Positions 45,201 through 52,741 of a DNA stretch of 64,000 nucleotides are shown piece by piece. Location: NCBI RefSeq assembly GCF_000340435.2, contig NZ_CP011883.2:2154687-2218686 (forward strand), in the 5' to 3' direction. Every line of letters begins with the position of its first letter. The stretch's first letter is position 1. A model generated the notes under the pieces. The model worked only from the letters and a program-made list of their open reading frames with translations, had not been told where the DNA came from and made no database searches. Made by a program: the position numbers and the translations under genes. Source of the DNA: Mycobacterium haemophilum DSM 44634 (GTDB lineage Bacteria > Actinomycetota > Actinomycetes > Mycobacteriales > Mycobacteriaceae).

Positions 45201-46355
45201 AACCTGATCATCAACCAGGGCCCCTCGTTCGGCGTGCACGTGATCGTCACCGCCGATCGCGAATCAGAGCTGCGGCCGCCGGTGCGTAGCGGCTTCGGTT
45301 CCCGAGTCGAGTTGCGCTTGGCCGCCGTGGAAGACGCCAAGTTGGTGCGTTCCCGGTTTGCCAAGGACGTTCCGGTCAAGCCGGGACGCGGCATGGTCGC
45401 GGTCAACTACGTCCGACTCGACAGCGATCCGCAGGCGGGGTTGCACACGTTGGTCGCCCGGCCAGCGTTGGCCAACACCCCAGATAACGTCTTCGAGTCC
45501 GACAGCGTGGTCGCAGCGGTCAGCCGGCTGACGAGCACCCAGGCCCCACCGGTGCGCCGGTTGCCGGCCCGGTTCGGCGTGGAACAAGTGCGAGAGCTGG
45601 CGGCCCGGGACACCCGTCAAGGGGTTGGCGTAGGCGGAATCGCCTGGGCGATATCGGAATTGGACTTGCAGCCGGTCTACCTGAACTTCGCCGAGAACGC
45701 GCATTTGATGATTACGGGTCGACGCGAATGTGGGCGGACCACAGCCCTGGCTACCATCATGTCCGAAATCGGCCGGCTCTACGCACCGGGCGGTACCAAC
45801 GCACCGCCGACCTCGGAACGCTCTGCGCAGGTATGGCTGATCGACCCGCGTCGTCAGCTGCTGACGGCGCTGGGCTCCGACTATATGGAGAAGTTCGCCT
45901 ACAACCTCGACGGCGTATCCGCCATGGTGGGTGACTTGGCGGCGCTGTTGGCCGGCCGTGAGCCGCCGCCTGGCCTGTCCGCGGAAGAGTTATTGTCGCA
46001 GTCGTGGTGGAGCGGCCCGGAGATCTTCTTGATCGTCGATGACATCCAGCAACTGCCGCCAGGTTTCGATTCACCGCTGCACAAGGTTGTTCCGTGGGTG
46101 ACCCGGGCCAGCGATGTCGGCTTGCATGTCATTGTCACCCGCACGTTCGGAGGCTGGTCTTCGGCGGGCAGCGACCCGATGTTGCGGGCCCTGCATCAGG
46201 CGAACGCGCCATTGTTGGTGATGGACGCCGATCCCGATGAGGGCTTCATCCGCGGCAAGATGAAGGGCGGTCCGTTGCCCCGCGGCCGAGGCCTGTTGAT
46301 GGCCGAAGACACCGGTGTGTTCGTGCAGGTGGCGGCGAGTGAGGTGCAGCGATAG
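42198..46355 (+). CDS. eccC5: ESX-5 core ATPase EccC5
   Basis: 1385 residues, FtsK/SpoIIIE type. Two N-terminal membrane helices (about 37-80), a DUF region (about 100-480), then three nucleotide-binding domains with P-loops: GTTGSGKST (K505), GAGGSGKTTA (K878), and GRRECGRTT, in which arginine 1180 replaces the invariant lysine. Walker B of the first domain is LVVVIDEFYEW. EccC recruits substrates carrying YxxxD/E signals via its last ATPase domain and energises secretion. GTG at 42198 overlaps eccB5. The gene is intact and full length. Confidence 0.95.
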   Translation: MKRGFARPTPEKAPVIKPENIVLPTPLSIPPPEGKPWWMIVVGVVVIGLVGGMVAMTFASGSRVFGGAGSIFPLFMIGGVGMMMFSGRMGGQQQMSRPKLDAMRAQFMLMLDMLRDTANESADSMDANYRWYHPAPTTLAAAVGSSRMWERKPDGKDLNFCVVRVGVGMTRPEVTWGEPQNMPTDIELEPVTGKALQEFGRYQSVVYNLPKMVSLLVEPWYALLGDREQTLGLMRSIICQLAFSHGPDHVQMVVVSSDLEQWDWVKWLPHFGDPRRHDAAGNARMVYSSVREFAAEQAELFAGRGSFTPRHASSSAQTPTPHHLIVADVADPQWEYVISAEGVDGVTFFDLTGSSMWTAVPERTLRFDEKGVIDALPRDRDTWMVIDDKPWFFALTDHLSIAEAEEFAQKLARWRLAEAYEEIGQRVAHIGARDILSYYGIDDPATIDFGALWNSRTDTLGRSRLRVPFGNRSDNGELLFLDMKSLDEGGDGPHGVMSGTTGSGKSTLVRTVIESLMLAHPPEELQFVLADLKGGSAVKPFAGVPHVSRIITDLEEDQVLMERFLDALWGEIARRKAVCDNAGVDDAKEYNSVRARMRARGQDMPALPMLVVVIDEFYEWFRIMPTAVDVLDSIGRQGRAYWIHLMMASQTIESRAEKLMENMGYRLVLKARTAGAAQAAGVPNAVNLPAQAGLGYFRKSLEDIIRFQAEFLWRDYFRGVTIDGEEQPVLVHNIDYVRPQLFTNSFTPLEVSVGGPEVDAEAVFANGEVVDEEVTEGEAEGGVRTPKIGTVIIDQLRKIDFEPYRLWQPPLTQPVAIDDLVNRFLGHPWHKDYGSARNLVFPLGIIDRPFKHDQPPWTVDTSGPGSNVLILGAGGSGKTTALQTLICSAALTHTPEQVQFYCLGYSSTALTTVAHLPHVGEVAGPTDPYGVRRTVAELLALVRDRKRSFLEHGIASMEVFRRRKFGGEPGPVPNDGFGDVYLVIDNYRALAEENEVLIEQVNLIINQGPSFGVHVIVTADRESELRPPVRSGFGSRVELRLAAVEDAKLVRSRFAKDVPVKPGRGMVAVNYVRLDSDPQAGLHTLVARPALANTPDNVFESDSVVAAVSRLTSTQAPPVRRLPARFGVEQVRELAARDTRQGVGVGGIAWAISELDLQPVYLNFAENAHLMITGRRECGRTTALATIMSEIGRLYAPGGTNAPPTSERSAQVWLIDPRRQLLTALGSDYMEKFAYNLDGVSAMVGDLAALLAGREPPPGLSAEELLSQSWWSGPEIFLIVDDIQQLPPGFDSPLHKVVPWVTRASDVGLHVIVTRTFGGWSSAGSDPMLRALHQANAPLLVMDADPDEGFIRGKMKGGPLPRGRGLLMAEDTGVFVQVAASEVQR

Positions 46356-46377
46356 CGCCTGCATTACTGGCACTTGA

Positions 46378-47559
46378 CTAGCTCCAGCGCAGCGGCAATG
46401 CCTTGAGCGCGAAGGACTTCGACGGGAATTGAATTTCGGGCAGGTAACCCGGAGCCAGTTCGAACTCGGGTATTTTCTTCAGCCATTCATCGATAACGAG
46501 GGCGAGTTCCAGACGTGCTAAATGTGACCCCAGGCATCGGTGTGGCCCACCGCCAAACCCCCAGTGCCGGTGCACCTTTCCGTCCATAACCAACTCGTCG
46601 GTAGATATTTCGTCGGTGCCGTCGCGGTTGATCGCGGCCAGGCACAACCGCACTGGTGAGCCTGGGGGCAGCGTCATTCCACCGACGTTGACGAACTCGG
46701 TGGTGATGCGAGGAGCCACCGGTGCCGACGGCTCGAGTCGGACGATCTCTTCGATAAAGGCCCTGATCTGCTTGGGTTTGTCACGAAGCATCGTGCGCAG
46801 CTGTGGTCTATGCGCGAGTTCGAGCAGGCAGAAACCCACGGCCGCCGTCACAGTATCCAGCCCAGCCAGTATTAACAGGTGACTCAAGCCCAACACCTCG
46901 ATCTCGCTGAGCGGGTCTTCGCCGATGAGAACCTGCGACAACACATCCGGCCTCGGATTCCGCTTGCGTTCGGCAATTGCGTCCACGAAATACTCGAGCA
47001 GTTCCCGCTGCGCAGCAATGTCAGCTTCGGAGGGGAACGGCTTGTCCGACATGCCGATGACGGCGTCTTTCAGGGCAATCAGGCGGTCACGATCCTGCAC
47101 CGATAGTCCATAAAGAACAAGGAACAGCTGAAAGGGGAACAGCTTCGCGAAATCGGCCATCGCCTCACACTCGCCCAGGCTGGCGATGGCATCGATCATG
47201 GCGACAGTGTGGCCGCGCAATGTTGGCAGCGCCTTATTTAAGGCGGCCGGGCTGAAATAGGGCTGCAAGATCTTTCGGTACCTTGTGTGCTCCGGCGGGT
47301 CGAATGCCAACGGAAGCACCGGCAGTGGATTTCCGGGGGGTTGCAGCGCCTCCCTCGAGGAGAAAGCTTTCGTATCGCGTAGTGCGGAGAGTACGTCTTC
47401 GCGACGCGTGAGGTAGTACCAGCCGTTCATGAAAACCACCGGCCCTGCGTCGCGCAGTGTCTTCCATCCCGCACCTCTGTCGGTGGTCATCGGTAATGTC
47501 GAAAATTCAAGCCGCGGTAGGTGAAATGTGCCCCGCTGGCCTTCGCCGAAGGTGCTCAT
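46378..47559 (-). CDS. cyp143: Cytochrome P450 CYP143 family
   Basis: 393 residues from ATG 47559. The K-helix ExxR is in AFIEEIVRLEPSAP. The heme loop is FGGGPHRCLGSHLARLEL with the proximal Cys near residue 343, and the I-helix motif is LILAGLDTVTAAVG (the usual A/G-G-x-D/E-T is kept). It matches M. tuberculosis Rv1785c in length and in its unusual position inside the ESX-5 locus. The substrate is unknown. It is divergent from the small ferredoxin gene, its likely redox partner, and convergent with eccC5. Confidence 0.9.
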   Translation of the reverse strand: MSTFGEGQRGTFHLPRLEFSTLPMTTDRGAGWKTLRDAGPVVFMNGWYYLTRREDVLSALRDTKAFSSREALQPPGNPLPVLPLAFDPPEHTRYRKILQPYFSPAALNKALPTLRGHTVAMIDAIASLGECEAMADFAKLFPFQLFLVLYGLSVQDRDRLIALKDAVIGMSDKPFPSEADIAAQRELLEYFVDAIAERKRNPRPDVLSQVLIGEDPLSEIEVLGLSHLLILAGLDTVTAAVGFCLLELAHRPQLRTMLRDKPKQIRAFIEEIVRLEPSAPVAPRITTEFVNVGGMTLPPGSPVRLCLAAINRDGTDEISTDELVMDGKVHRHWGFGGGPHRCLGSHLARLELALVIDEWLKKIPEFELAPGYLPEIQFPSKSFALKALPLRWS

Positions 47560-47726
47560 GTCTTTCGTTTGTCCGTTCTTTGCTTCGCGGTCGCCGACGC
47601 AGCCATGCCGTGATGACACTGCCAATAAGCGAGCCGCCGCCGCAAGGCTTGCCGAACAGCTAATCTACGTATTGACCAATATGGCCGGATCTGACGTCTG
47701 TCCGATGTGCGCGAGGGAGGAAACCC

Positions 47727-47921
47727 GTGAAGGTTCGTCTCGAACAGTCCAGGTGCGTGGGGCACGCGCAGTGCTACGCCGTTGATCCGCAACTGTTCCC
47801 GATCGACGACTCGGGCTATTCGACCCTTGAGGAGCACGAGGTACGGCCGGAGGACGCACAGTTGATCCGAGATGGCGTCGCCGCTTGCCCAGAAATGGCG
47901 CTCATTCTCGAAGCAGACTGA
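47727..47921 (+). CDS. 3Fe-4S type ferredoxin, partner of CYP143
   Basis: 64 residues. Cluster ligands are in RCVGHAQCYAVDP (first two Cys, with His in the position of a fourth ligand) and AACPEMALIL (third Cys followed by Pro). This CxxHxxC...CP pattern defines the single-cluster P450 ferredoxins of actinobacteria. GTG at 47727 follows GGGAGGAAAC. It corresponds to Rv1786 of M. tuberculosis and lies divergently from cyp143, about 167 bases away, so both could share a control region. Confidence 0.9.
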   Translation: MKVRLEQSRCVGHAQCYAVDPQLFPIDDSGYSTLEEHEVRPEDAQLIRDGVAACPEMALILEAD

Positions 47922-48381
47922 TCGAGTCGGCTTCCAATGGGCCATCTGGACGCTACGCGTTATGCAGGTAGCCATGGCTGAACCGATCCGAAAATTTAAC
48001 AGCGGCTTAACAGTGGTTTGTGCTGCATGAATACTTGGCATCGCCAGCGGCCGAGGCCCGTTTTGCCCCTTAGAGTCTCGTGTGCGGCTGTTCGGTACGA
48101 ATCAGCTGTAGTTGATTACGGTTCGCGCTCAACGGTTTTGAGGAAGAAGGCACGTCTTGCGGTTGCATTTGCTGCCCGTAGTCGGGACCTGGCCACCGAA
48201 CGATAAGTATCCGCAAGATCCGCGGCTTGCTTGACAAGCCGGGCTGCTGCTTGACGTCAGGGGCCAACGGGTGACGATTGAGTGCGAGTTCGTGAGAACG
48301 CTGGGGATCGCGCCGATCAGCACGGGGATAGCCGAGACCGCCTGCGGGATCGCGGTCGGCTAAGGGGGTTAAGGAGGGGTG
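47922..48381 (+). other. Intergenic region upstream of the PPE gene with a 30-codon ORF
   Basis: No intact gene is present between ferredoxin and the PPE gene. A short frame, GTG 48271 to TAA 48363 (30 residues, MTIECEFVRTLGIAPISTG-like start), has AGGGG 8 bases upstream and ends 18 bases before the PPE start. It may be a translated leader or chance. The Shine-Dalgarno AAGGAGG for the PPE gene is at 48371-48377. Otherwise nothing was seen here. Confidence 0.3.
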
Positions 48382-49563
48382 GTGTTGGATTTCGGGGCGT
48401 TACCGCCGGAGATTAATTCGGGTCGGATGTATACCGGTGCGGGTTCGGGGCCTATGTTGGCCGCTGCTGCGGCCTGGGACGGGTTGGCGGCTGAATTGAG
48501 TTCGACGGCGAGTGGCTATGGGTCGGTGGTTTCGGAGTTGACGAACTCGCCGTGGCTGGGTCCGGCGTCGCGCTCGATGGTGGCGTCGGCGACGCCATAT
48601 ATAGCGTGGCTTAGCGCAGTGGCGGGGTTGGCTGAGCAGGCCGGTGTGCAGGCGCGGGCTGCCGCGGCCGCTTATGAGACGGCGTTTGTGATGACGGTGC
48701 CCCCGCCGGTGATCGCAGCAAATCGGATGTTGTTGATGGCGCTGATTGCGACCAATTTTTTCGGCCAGAATACGCCGGCGATGGCGGCCACCGAAGCACA
48801 ATACGCCGAGATGTGGGCTCAGGACGCCACCGCGATGTATGGCTATGCTGGCTCGTCGGCGGCTGCTTCGCAGTTGAGCCCGTTCACTGCACCGGCGAAG
48901 AGCGCCGACCAATCCGGACTGGTTGCACAGTCAGCGGCGGTTGCTAACGCCGCGGCCACGCCGGCCGGCGCCGGCGGGCAGACGGCGTCGTCGGCGACTT
49001 CGGACCTGATCAGCGCGTCGGCGGTGCCTCAACTGCTGCAACAGCTTTCGTCGTCGGTATCGACTCTTTCCGGTGAGTTGAAATCTCATCCGATTGTGCA
49101 GTTGCTGGGCTCGATTCCCGCCAATCAACGGACTGCCATCGCTCGTACCCTGGGGCTTTCGTATTTCGGTCTGGGCATACCACAGTTTTTCGGCTCGATC
49201 GGACAGCAGTTGACGTTTGGCGCCGGGACGACGGCAGGCTCGGGCGGGGCTTGGTACTCGACGCCGCAGTTTGCCAGCTTCAGCCTGGGCGGGAGTGGGC
49301 AGGCGTCGGCAAGTTTGGCCTCCGCCAACAGGATTGGACTAATGTCGGTGCCTCCTACGTGGAGCGCGTCGCCTGGATCGATGGAACAGTCGGCCGCCCA
49401 GGCGGCGGCCGTCAACTATGTATCCAGTAGTTCGCCAAACGGAGCTGGGGGTCTGCTACGGGGACTGCCGATGGGTGGCGGTGGGCGGCGCGCTGCCGCG
49501 GGCTTTACCCACCGATACGGGTTCCGCCAGAACGTGATTACCCGCCCGCCGTCGGCCGGATAA
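48382..49563 (+). CDS. PPE family protein, SVP subgroup (PPE25-like)
   Basis: About 393 residues. The PPE domain starts LDFGALPPEINSGRMYTGAG and holds the WxG turn (NSPWLGPAS) and the EMWAQDATAMYGYAG block. A variable linker is followed by the SVP motif (RIGLMSVPPTWSASPG) and the common C-terminus YGFRQNVITRPPSAG. This is the place held by PPE25 in M. tuberculosis. Starts at GTG 48379, GTG 48382 or TTG 48385 are all near AAGGAGG; 48382 is used for spacing. Export by ESX-5 via EspG5 binding to the helical tip is inferred. Confidence 0.85.
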   Translation: MLDFGALPPEINSGRMYTGAGSGPMLAAAAAWDGLAAELSSTASGYGSVVSELTNSPWLGPASRSMVASATPYIAWLSAVAGLAEQAGVQARAAAAAYETAFVMTVPPPVIAANRMLLMALIATNFFGQNTPAMAATEAQYAEMWAQDATAMYGYAGSSAAASQLSPFTAPAKSADQSGLVAQSAAVANAAATPAGAGGQTASSATSDLISASAVPQLLQQLSSSVSTLSGELKSHPIVQLLGSIPANQRTAIARTLGLSYFGLGIPQFFGSIGQQLTFGAGTTAGSGGAWYSTPQFASFSLGGSGQASASLASANRIGLMSVPPTWSASPGSMEQSAAQAAAVNYVSSSSPNGAGGLLRGLPMGGGGRRAAAGFTHRYGFRQNVITRPPSAG

Positions 49564-49821
49564 CGCCATGAATCCAGTGATAACCCGTCAGCCAGAACCC
49601 GATCGCGACCACACCACCGAAAGGATGTTCGACACTTGTCAAAAGACGGCACCTACAACCGGATTGCGGGAAGGCTCGGGGGACCGGCAGGTAAACAATA
49701 GTCGTTCGGGAATGAACAGTTGGTCGCGACAGCGGCAGTGCTACGAGCGACCCAACTAGCGTCATGAATAACCAAGTCCCCGGGGCTCTTTGAGCTAGAG
49801 GATTAGCAAGAGGGAGATGGC

Positions 49822-49893
49822 ATGTCGGTTGTGACTACCCGGCGGGACGTGTTGGCGGCTGCTGCGGCAGCCAATGTGGTCGTGGCTGGTTAA
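49822..49893 (+). pseudogene. PE gene stub at the PE18 position
   Basis: An ATG with GGGAGATGGC upstream opens MSVVTTRRDVLAAAAAANVVVAG and then TAA at 49893. The first residues match the PE signature (M-S-x-V-T-T-x-P-E-x-L-x-x-A-A), with P-E changed to R-D. Only 23 residues remain of the usual 99. It lies 10 bases before the next PPE gene, exactly where a PE partner would be. Probably a deletion remnant; a short leader peptide is the alternative. Confidence 0.6.
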
Positions 49894-49903
49894 GGGGCAG
49901 GGT

Positions 49904-51142
49904 ATGGCGATTGATTTTGGCGCGTTGCCGCCTGAGGTCAATTCTGGACGAATGTACTCGGGTGTGGGTTCGGCGCCGATGATGGCTGCAGCGTCGGCTT
50001 GGAATGCGTTGGCTGCTGAGTTGAATTCGGTGGCTATGGGTTATGAGCAGGTGGTGACCGCGCTTTCGAGCGAGGAGTGGTTGGGGCCGGCGTCGGCTTC
50101 GATGGCTGAGGCGGTCACGCCGTATCTGGCGTGGATTAATGCCACGGCGGCGCAGGCTGAGCAGGCGGCCATGCAGGCGAGGGCGGCCGCGGCGGCTTTT
50201 GAGGCCGCGTTTGCCTCGGTGGTGCCCCCGCCGCTGATCGCGGCCAACCGTGCTGAGGTGGCGCAGTTGTTGTCGAGCAACGTGTTGGGGCAAAACACCG
50301 GGGCGATTGCGGCCCTGGAGGCCCAATACGGTCAGATGTGGGCTCAAGATGCCGCGGCGATGTACAGCTATGCCGGCAGCTCGGCGACGGCCTCGGCGGT
50401 GACCCCGTTTACCGCGGCGCCGCAGATCACTAGTCCTGCTGCTCAGGACGTCCAGATGGCCGCGGCGAGCGCGGCCACCGGCACCTGGGCTGGCACAGCC
50501 CAGCAAACGCTGAACAGCTTACTGACCCAGATCACCAGTACGCTGAGCAGTCTCGCGGCGCCCATTACCCAACCCATCCAGACCGAATTGGGTTCGTTAG
50601 GGTCCTCGACGAGTCCGCTGTCGCCGCTGTGGCAGATACTGTTCGGTACCACCACTTTCCCGTCTAGCCTTGAGGCGTTTTTGACGGCGTATACGCCGTA
50701 TGCAAGCTTCTTCTATAACACCGAGGGTTTGCCGTACTTCAGTGTCGGTATGGCCAACAACTTTGTTCAGACCGCAAAGACTGTGGGGTTGATTGGTGGG
50801 GCGGCGCCGGCGGCCGGGGCCGGGGGTGCTGCCAAGGGGTTGGGCGGCTTAGGCGGGTTGCTTGGCGGTGGTGGCGGCGGGGGACCGATATCGGCGGGGC
50901 TGGGCAATGCGGCCTCGGTCGGGCGTCTGTCGGTTCCGTCGGTGTGGAGCGGACCACTACCGGGGGCACACGCGCCTGCTCCGTTACCGATCAGCACGAT
51001 CAACGCCGCCCCGGAGTCCGGCGGGGCGGGGAATCTGCTGGGCGGGATGCCGCTGGCCGGTATGGGTGCCGGGGCGGCCGGCTCTGGCCCCCGATACGGA
51101 TTCCGCCCCACTGTCATGGCCCGTCCGCCCTTCGCCGGATAA
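49904..51142 (+). CDS. PPE family protein, SVP subgroup (PPE26/27-like)
   Basis: 412 residues. PPE domain MAIDFGALPPEVNSGRMYSG through WLGPASASMAEAV (WxG turn) and QMWAQDAAAMYSYAG. The linker carries a glycine/alanine-rich stretch (about residues 310-335), then SVP motif GRLSVPSVWSGPLPG and C-terminus YGFRPTVMARPPFAG. ATG at 49904 follows GGGGCAGGGT; an in-frame start at 49874 overlaps the PE stub. Because its PE neighbour is destroyed, it probably pairs with the PE19-like protein or another PE. Confidence 0.87.
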   Translation: MAIDFGALPPEVNSGRMYSGVGSAPMMAAASAWNALAAELNSVAMGYEQVVTALSSEEWLGPASASMAEAVTPYLAWINATAAQAEQAAMQARAAAAAFEAAFASVVPPPLIAANRAEVAQLLSSNVLGQNTGAIAALEAQYGQMWAQDAAAMYSYAGSSATASAVTPFTAAPQITSPAAQDVQMAAASAATGTWAGTAQQTLNSLLTQITSTLSSLAAPITQPIQTELGSLGSSTSPLSPLWQILFGTTTFPSSLEAFLTAYTPYASFFYNTEGLPYFSVGMANNFVQTAKTVGLIGGAAPAAGAGGAAKGLGGLGGLLGGGGGGGPISAGLGNAASVGRLSVPSVWSGPLPGAHAPAPLPISTINAAPESGGAGNLLGGMPLAGMGAGAAGSGPRYGFRPTVMARPPFAG

Positions 51143-51566
51143 CCGCGCAAAGTCCAACGTCAGTAATTGCTGCGGATAACCGGCCTGACAAAGTCGCCTG
51201 CGCGTTTATCGCTCCTAGGGATACCGCGCGGTACCCACCCGTTCAGGCCGTTGCTGGACGGTCCTGCCGCGCATTAATCAGCGGTCCGATTTTTGCTGGA
51301 GCGCTACAACCGTTGCTACCCGAAATGCCCTGACCAGCGTGCTTTTGATTGCTCAGACCGTAATTTATTCACAGGTTTGGTTTTAATCGTCTTGAGCCGA
51401 CTGCAAACGGGGGCGGCCGCTGTTACCGTGGCGTTACCGAAGGTGAATTTGTGGTGTCGTCCCATGAACAGTTGTGAACAGGTGGCCTTGAAAACAGCTT
51501 CTGGCGAAACAGTCATCTACTCTCGGCAGAGAGCGGTTGCTGGGGATATTTAGAGGAGGAACAGCC

Positions 51567-51866
51567 ATGCCGTTTGTGACTACACAGCCCGAGGCTTTGG
51601 CCGCCGCCGCCGGAAACCTCCAGGCTATCGGCACGGCTATGAGCGCTCAGAACGCGGCTGCGGCGACACCAACGACGGGTGTGGTGCCAGCAGCCGCCGA
51701 TGAGGTGTCGGTGCTAACGGCGGCTCAGTTCGCCGCGCACGCCCAGATGTACCAGGCGGTTAGTGCTTTGGCAGCGCAAATTCACGAGTCGCTCGTGACA
51801 AACCTGAATACCAATTCAGTCTCTTACGCTGCTACCGAGGCCGCCAACGCGGCCGCTGCCGGCTGA
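51567..51866 (+). CDS. PE family protein (PE19-like)
   Basis: 99 residues, all PE domain: MPFVTTQPEALAAAAGNLQAIG, AAAATPTTGVVPAAADEVSVLTAAQFAAHAQMYQAVSA, and C-terminal YAATEAANAAAAG. The C-terminal region holds the YxxxD/E secretion signal (YAATE). This length and sequence match M. tuberculosis PE19. It forms a helical heterodimer with a PPE partner for ESX-5 export. ATG at 51567 has AGAGGAGG upstream. Confidence 0.92.
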   Translation: MPFVTTQPEALAAAAGNLQAIGTAMSAQNAAAATPTTGVVPAAADEVSVLTAAQFAAHAQMYQAVSALAAQIHESLVTNLNTNSVSYAATEAANAAAAG

Positions 51867-51882
51867 CCGGGCTGGCAATTAA

Positions 51883-51905
51883 GGGGCGGGCGGCCATCGC
51901 GCCCC
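51883..51905 (+). other. GC hairpin after the PE19-like gene
   Basis: GGGGCG (51883-51888) and CGCCCC (51900-51905) form a perfect 6-bp stem with an 11-base loop, 17 bases past the PE stop. No T-run follows, so it may be a weak terminator or a processing/stability hairpin separating PE19 from the esx pair. The rest of 51867-52125 shows nothing else but presumably carries the esx promoter. Confidence 0.3.
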
Positions 51906-52125
51906 GAAGAACCACGAGGACTCCGTCAACTCGGAAACCGTGGTCAGGGTCCGCCCCGCGTTTCACCGCGGTACGACGTCCGGTGGCGGCCGGCTGAAAG
52001 ATAAAGATAAGGGGGGATCATCCTTAAATATTCGGGTCGGCGGTTGTGCCGCGCGTAATCGATCCGGCCGCCGCCGTCCATCACAACAACGACTTAACTA
52101 ATTCAGCGATTGGGAGATAGCGAAC

Positions 52126-52422
52126 ATGGCACCACGTTTTATGACCGATCCGGTCGCGATGCGGGATATGGCGGGCCGTTTTGAGATGCACGCCCAGACG
52201 GTCGAAGACGAGGCCCGCAAGATGTGGGCGTCGTCGCTGAACATCGCAGGTGCCGGCTGGAGCGGGACCGCGCAGGCAACCTCGTACGACACCATGGGGC
52301 AGATGAATCAGGCGTTTCGCAACATCGTGAACATGCTGCACGGGGTGCGCGACGGCCTGGTGCGCGACGCCAACAACTACGAGCAACAAGAGGACGCCTC
52401 GCAGCGGGCCCTCGGCAGCTAG
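52126..52422 (+). CDS. esxM: ESAT-6-like protein EsxM
   Basis: 98 residues, WXG100 family of the QILSS/CFP-10 side: MAPRFMTDPVAMRDMAGRFE, the WxG turn in GAGWSGTAQ (residues about 43-50), and the conserved end VRDGLVRDANNYEQQE with the YxxxD/E-type signal (YEQQE) near the C-terminus. Length and sequence match M. tuberculosis EsxM and relatives. It should form a four-helix heterodimer with EsxN for ESX-5 secretion, but its adjacent partner is internally deleted here. An in-frame ATG at 52141 is also possible but the first start conforms to the family. Confidence 0.93.
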   Translation: MAPRFMTDPVAMRDMAGRFEMHAQTVEDEARKMWASSLNIAGAGWSGTAQATSYDTMGQMNQAFRNIVNMLHGVRDGLVRDANNYEQQEDASQRALGS

Positions 52423-52470
52423 CGCAGAAAGCCGCGGCTGCGTACCCTTTAGCCATTAGGAGAACACGAT

Positions 52471-52653
52471 ATGATCAGTTACCAGTTCGGCGACGTCGAC
52501 GCCCATGGTGCCACCATCCGGGCACAGGCCGCATCATTGGAAGCCGAGCATCAGGCCATCATCCGCGATGTGCTTGCTGCCGGGGACTTTTGGGGCGGTG
52601 CCAGTAGCAGCATGGCCAGCACCGATAGCGCCGTCGGCGCCAGCTGGGCGTAA
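52471..52653 (+). CDS. esxN: EsxN-like protein with an in-frame internal deletion
   Basis: 60 residues instead of the family's 94. Residues 1-43 match EsxN (YQFGDVDAHGATIRAQAASL through GDFWGGA, including the WxG turn). The sequence then passes straight to SSMASTDSAVGASWA, the last dozen residues of the family. About 34 residues, the whole second helix, are absent, and the frame is kept. Start ATG 52471 (AGGAG upstream). A protein could be made but could not form the helix-turn-helix needed to pair with EsxM. Read-collapse during assembly is the main alternative explanation. Confidence 0.8.
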   Translation: MISYQFGDVDAHGATIRAQAASLEAEHQAIIRDVLAAGDFWGGASSSMASTDSAVGASWA

Positions 52654-52741
52654 CACCTATCCTCAAAGCGCGGCAGCACACCACCGCCGGTGTGCTGCCG
52701 CGTGTTGCAATGTCCGACCACGTCGACCCCCCGAGGTACTG

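Noticed and set aside
44016..45239. 407-codon minus-strand frame inside eccC5
   Set aside because: Antisense to the FtsK-type ATPase domains and lacking any recognisable domain.
50780..50890. Glycine-rich tract in the PPE26/27-like gene considered as a tandem repeat or PGRS-type domain
   Set aside because: It is a short glycine/alanine linker within an SVP-type PPE protein, without GGAGG-type repeat units.
48382..51142. Direct repeat between the two consecutive PPE genes considered as a mobile element
   Set aside because: The similarity is confined to the coding PPE domains, and no terminal repeats or transposase was seen; gene duplication explains it.
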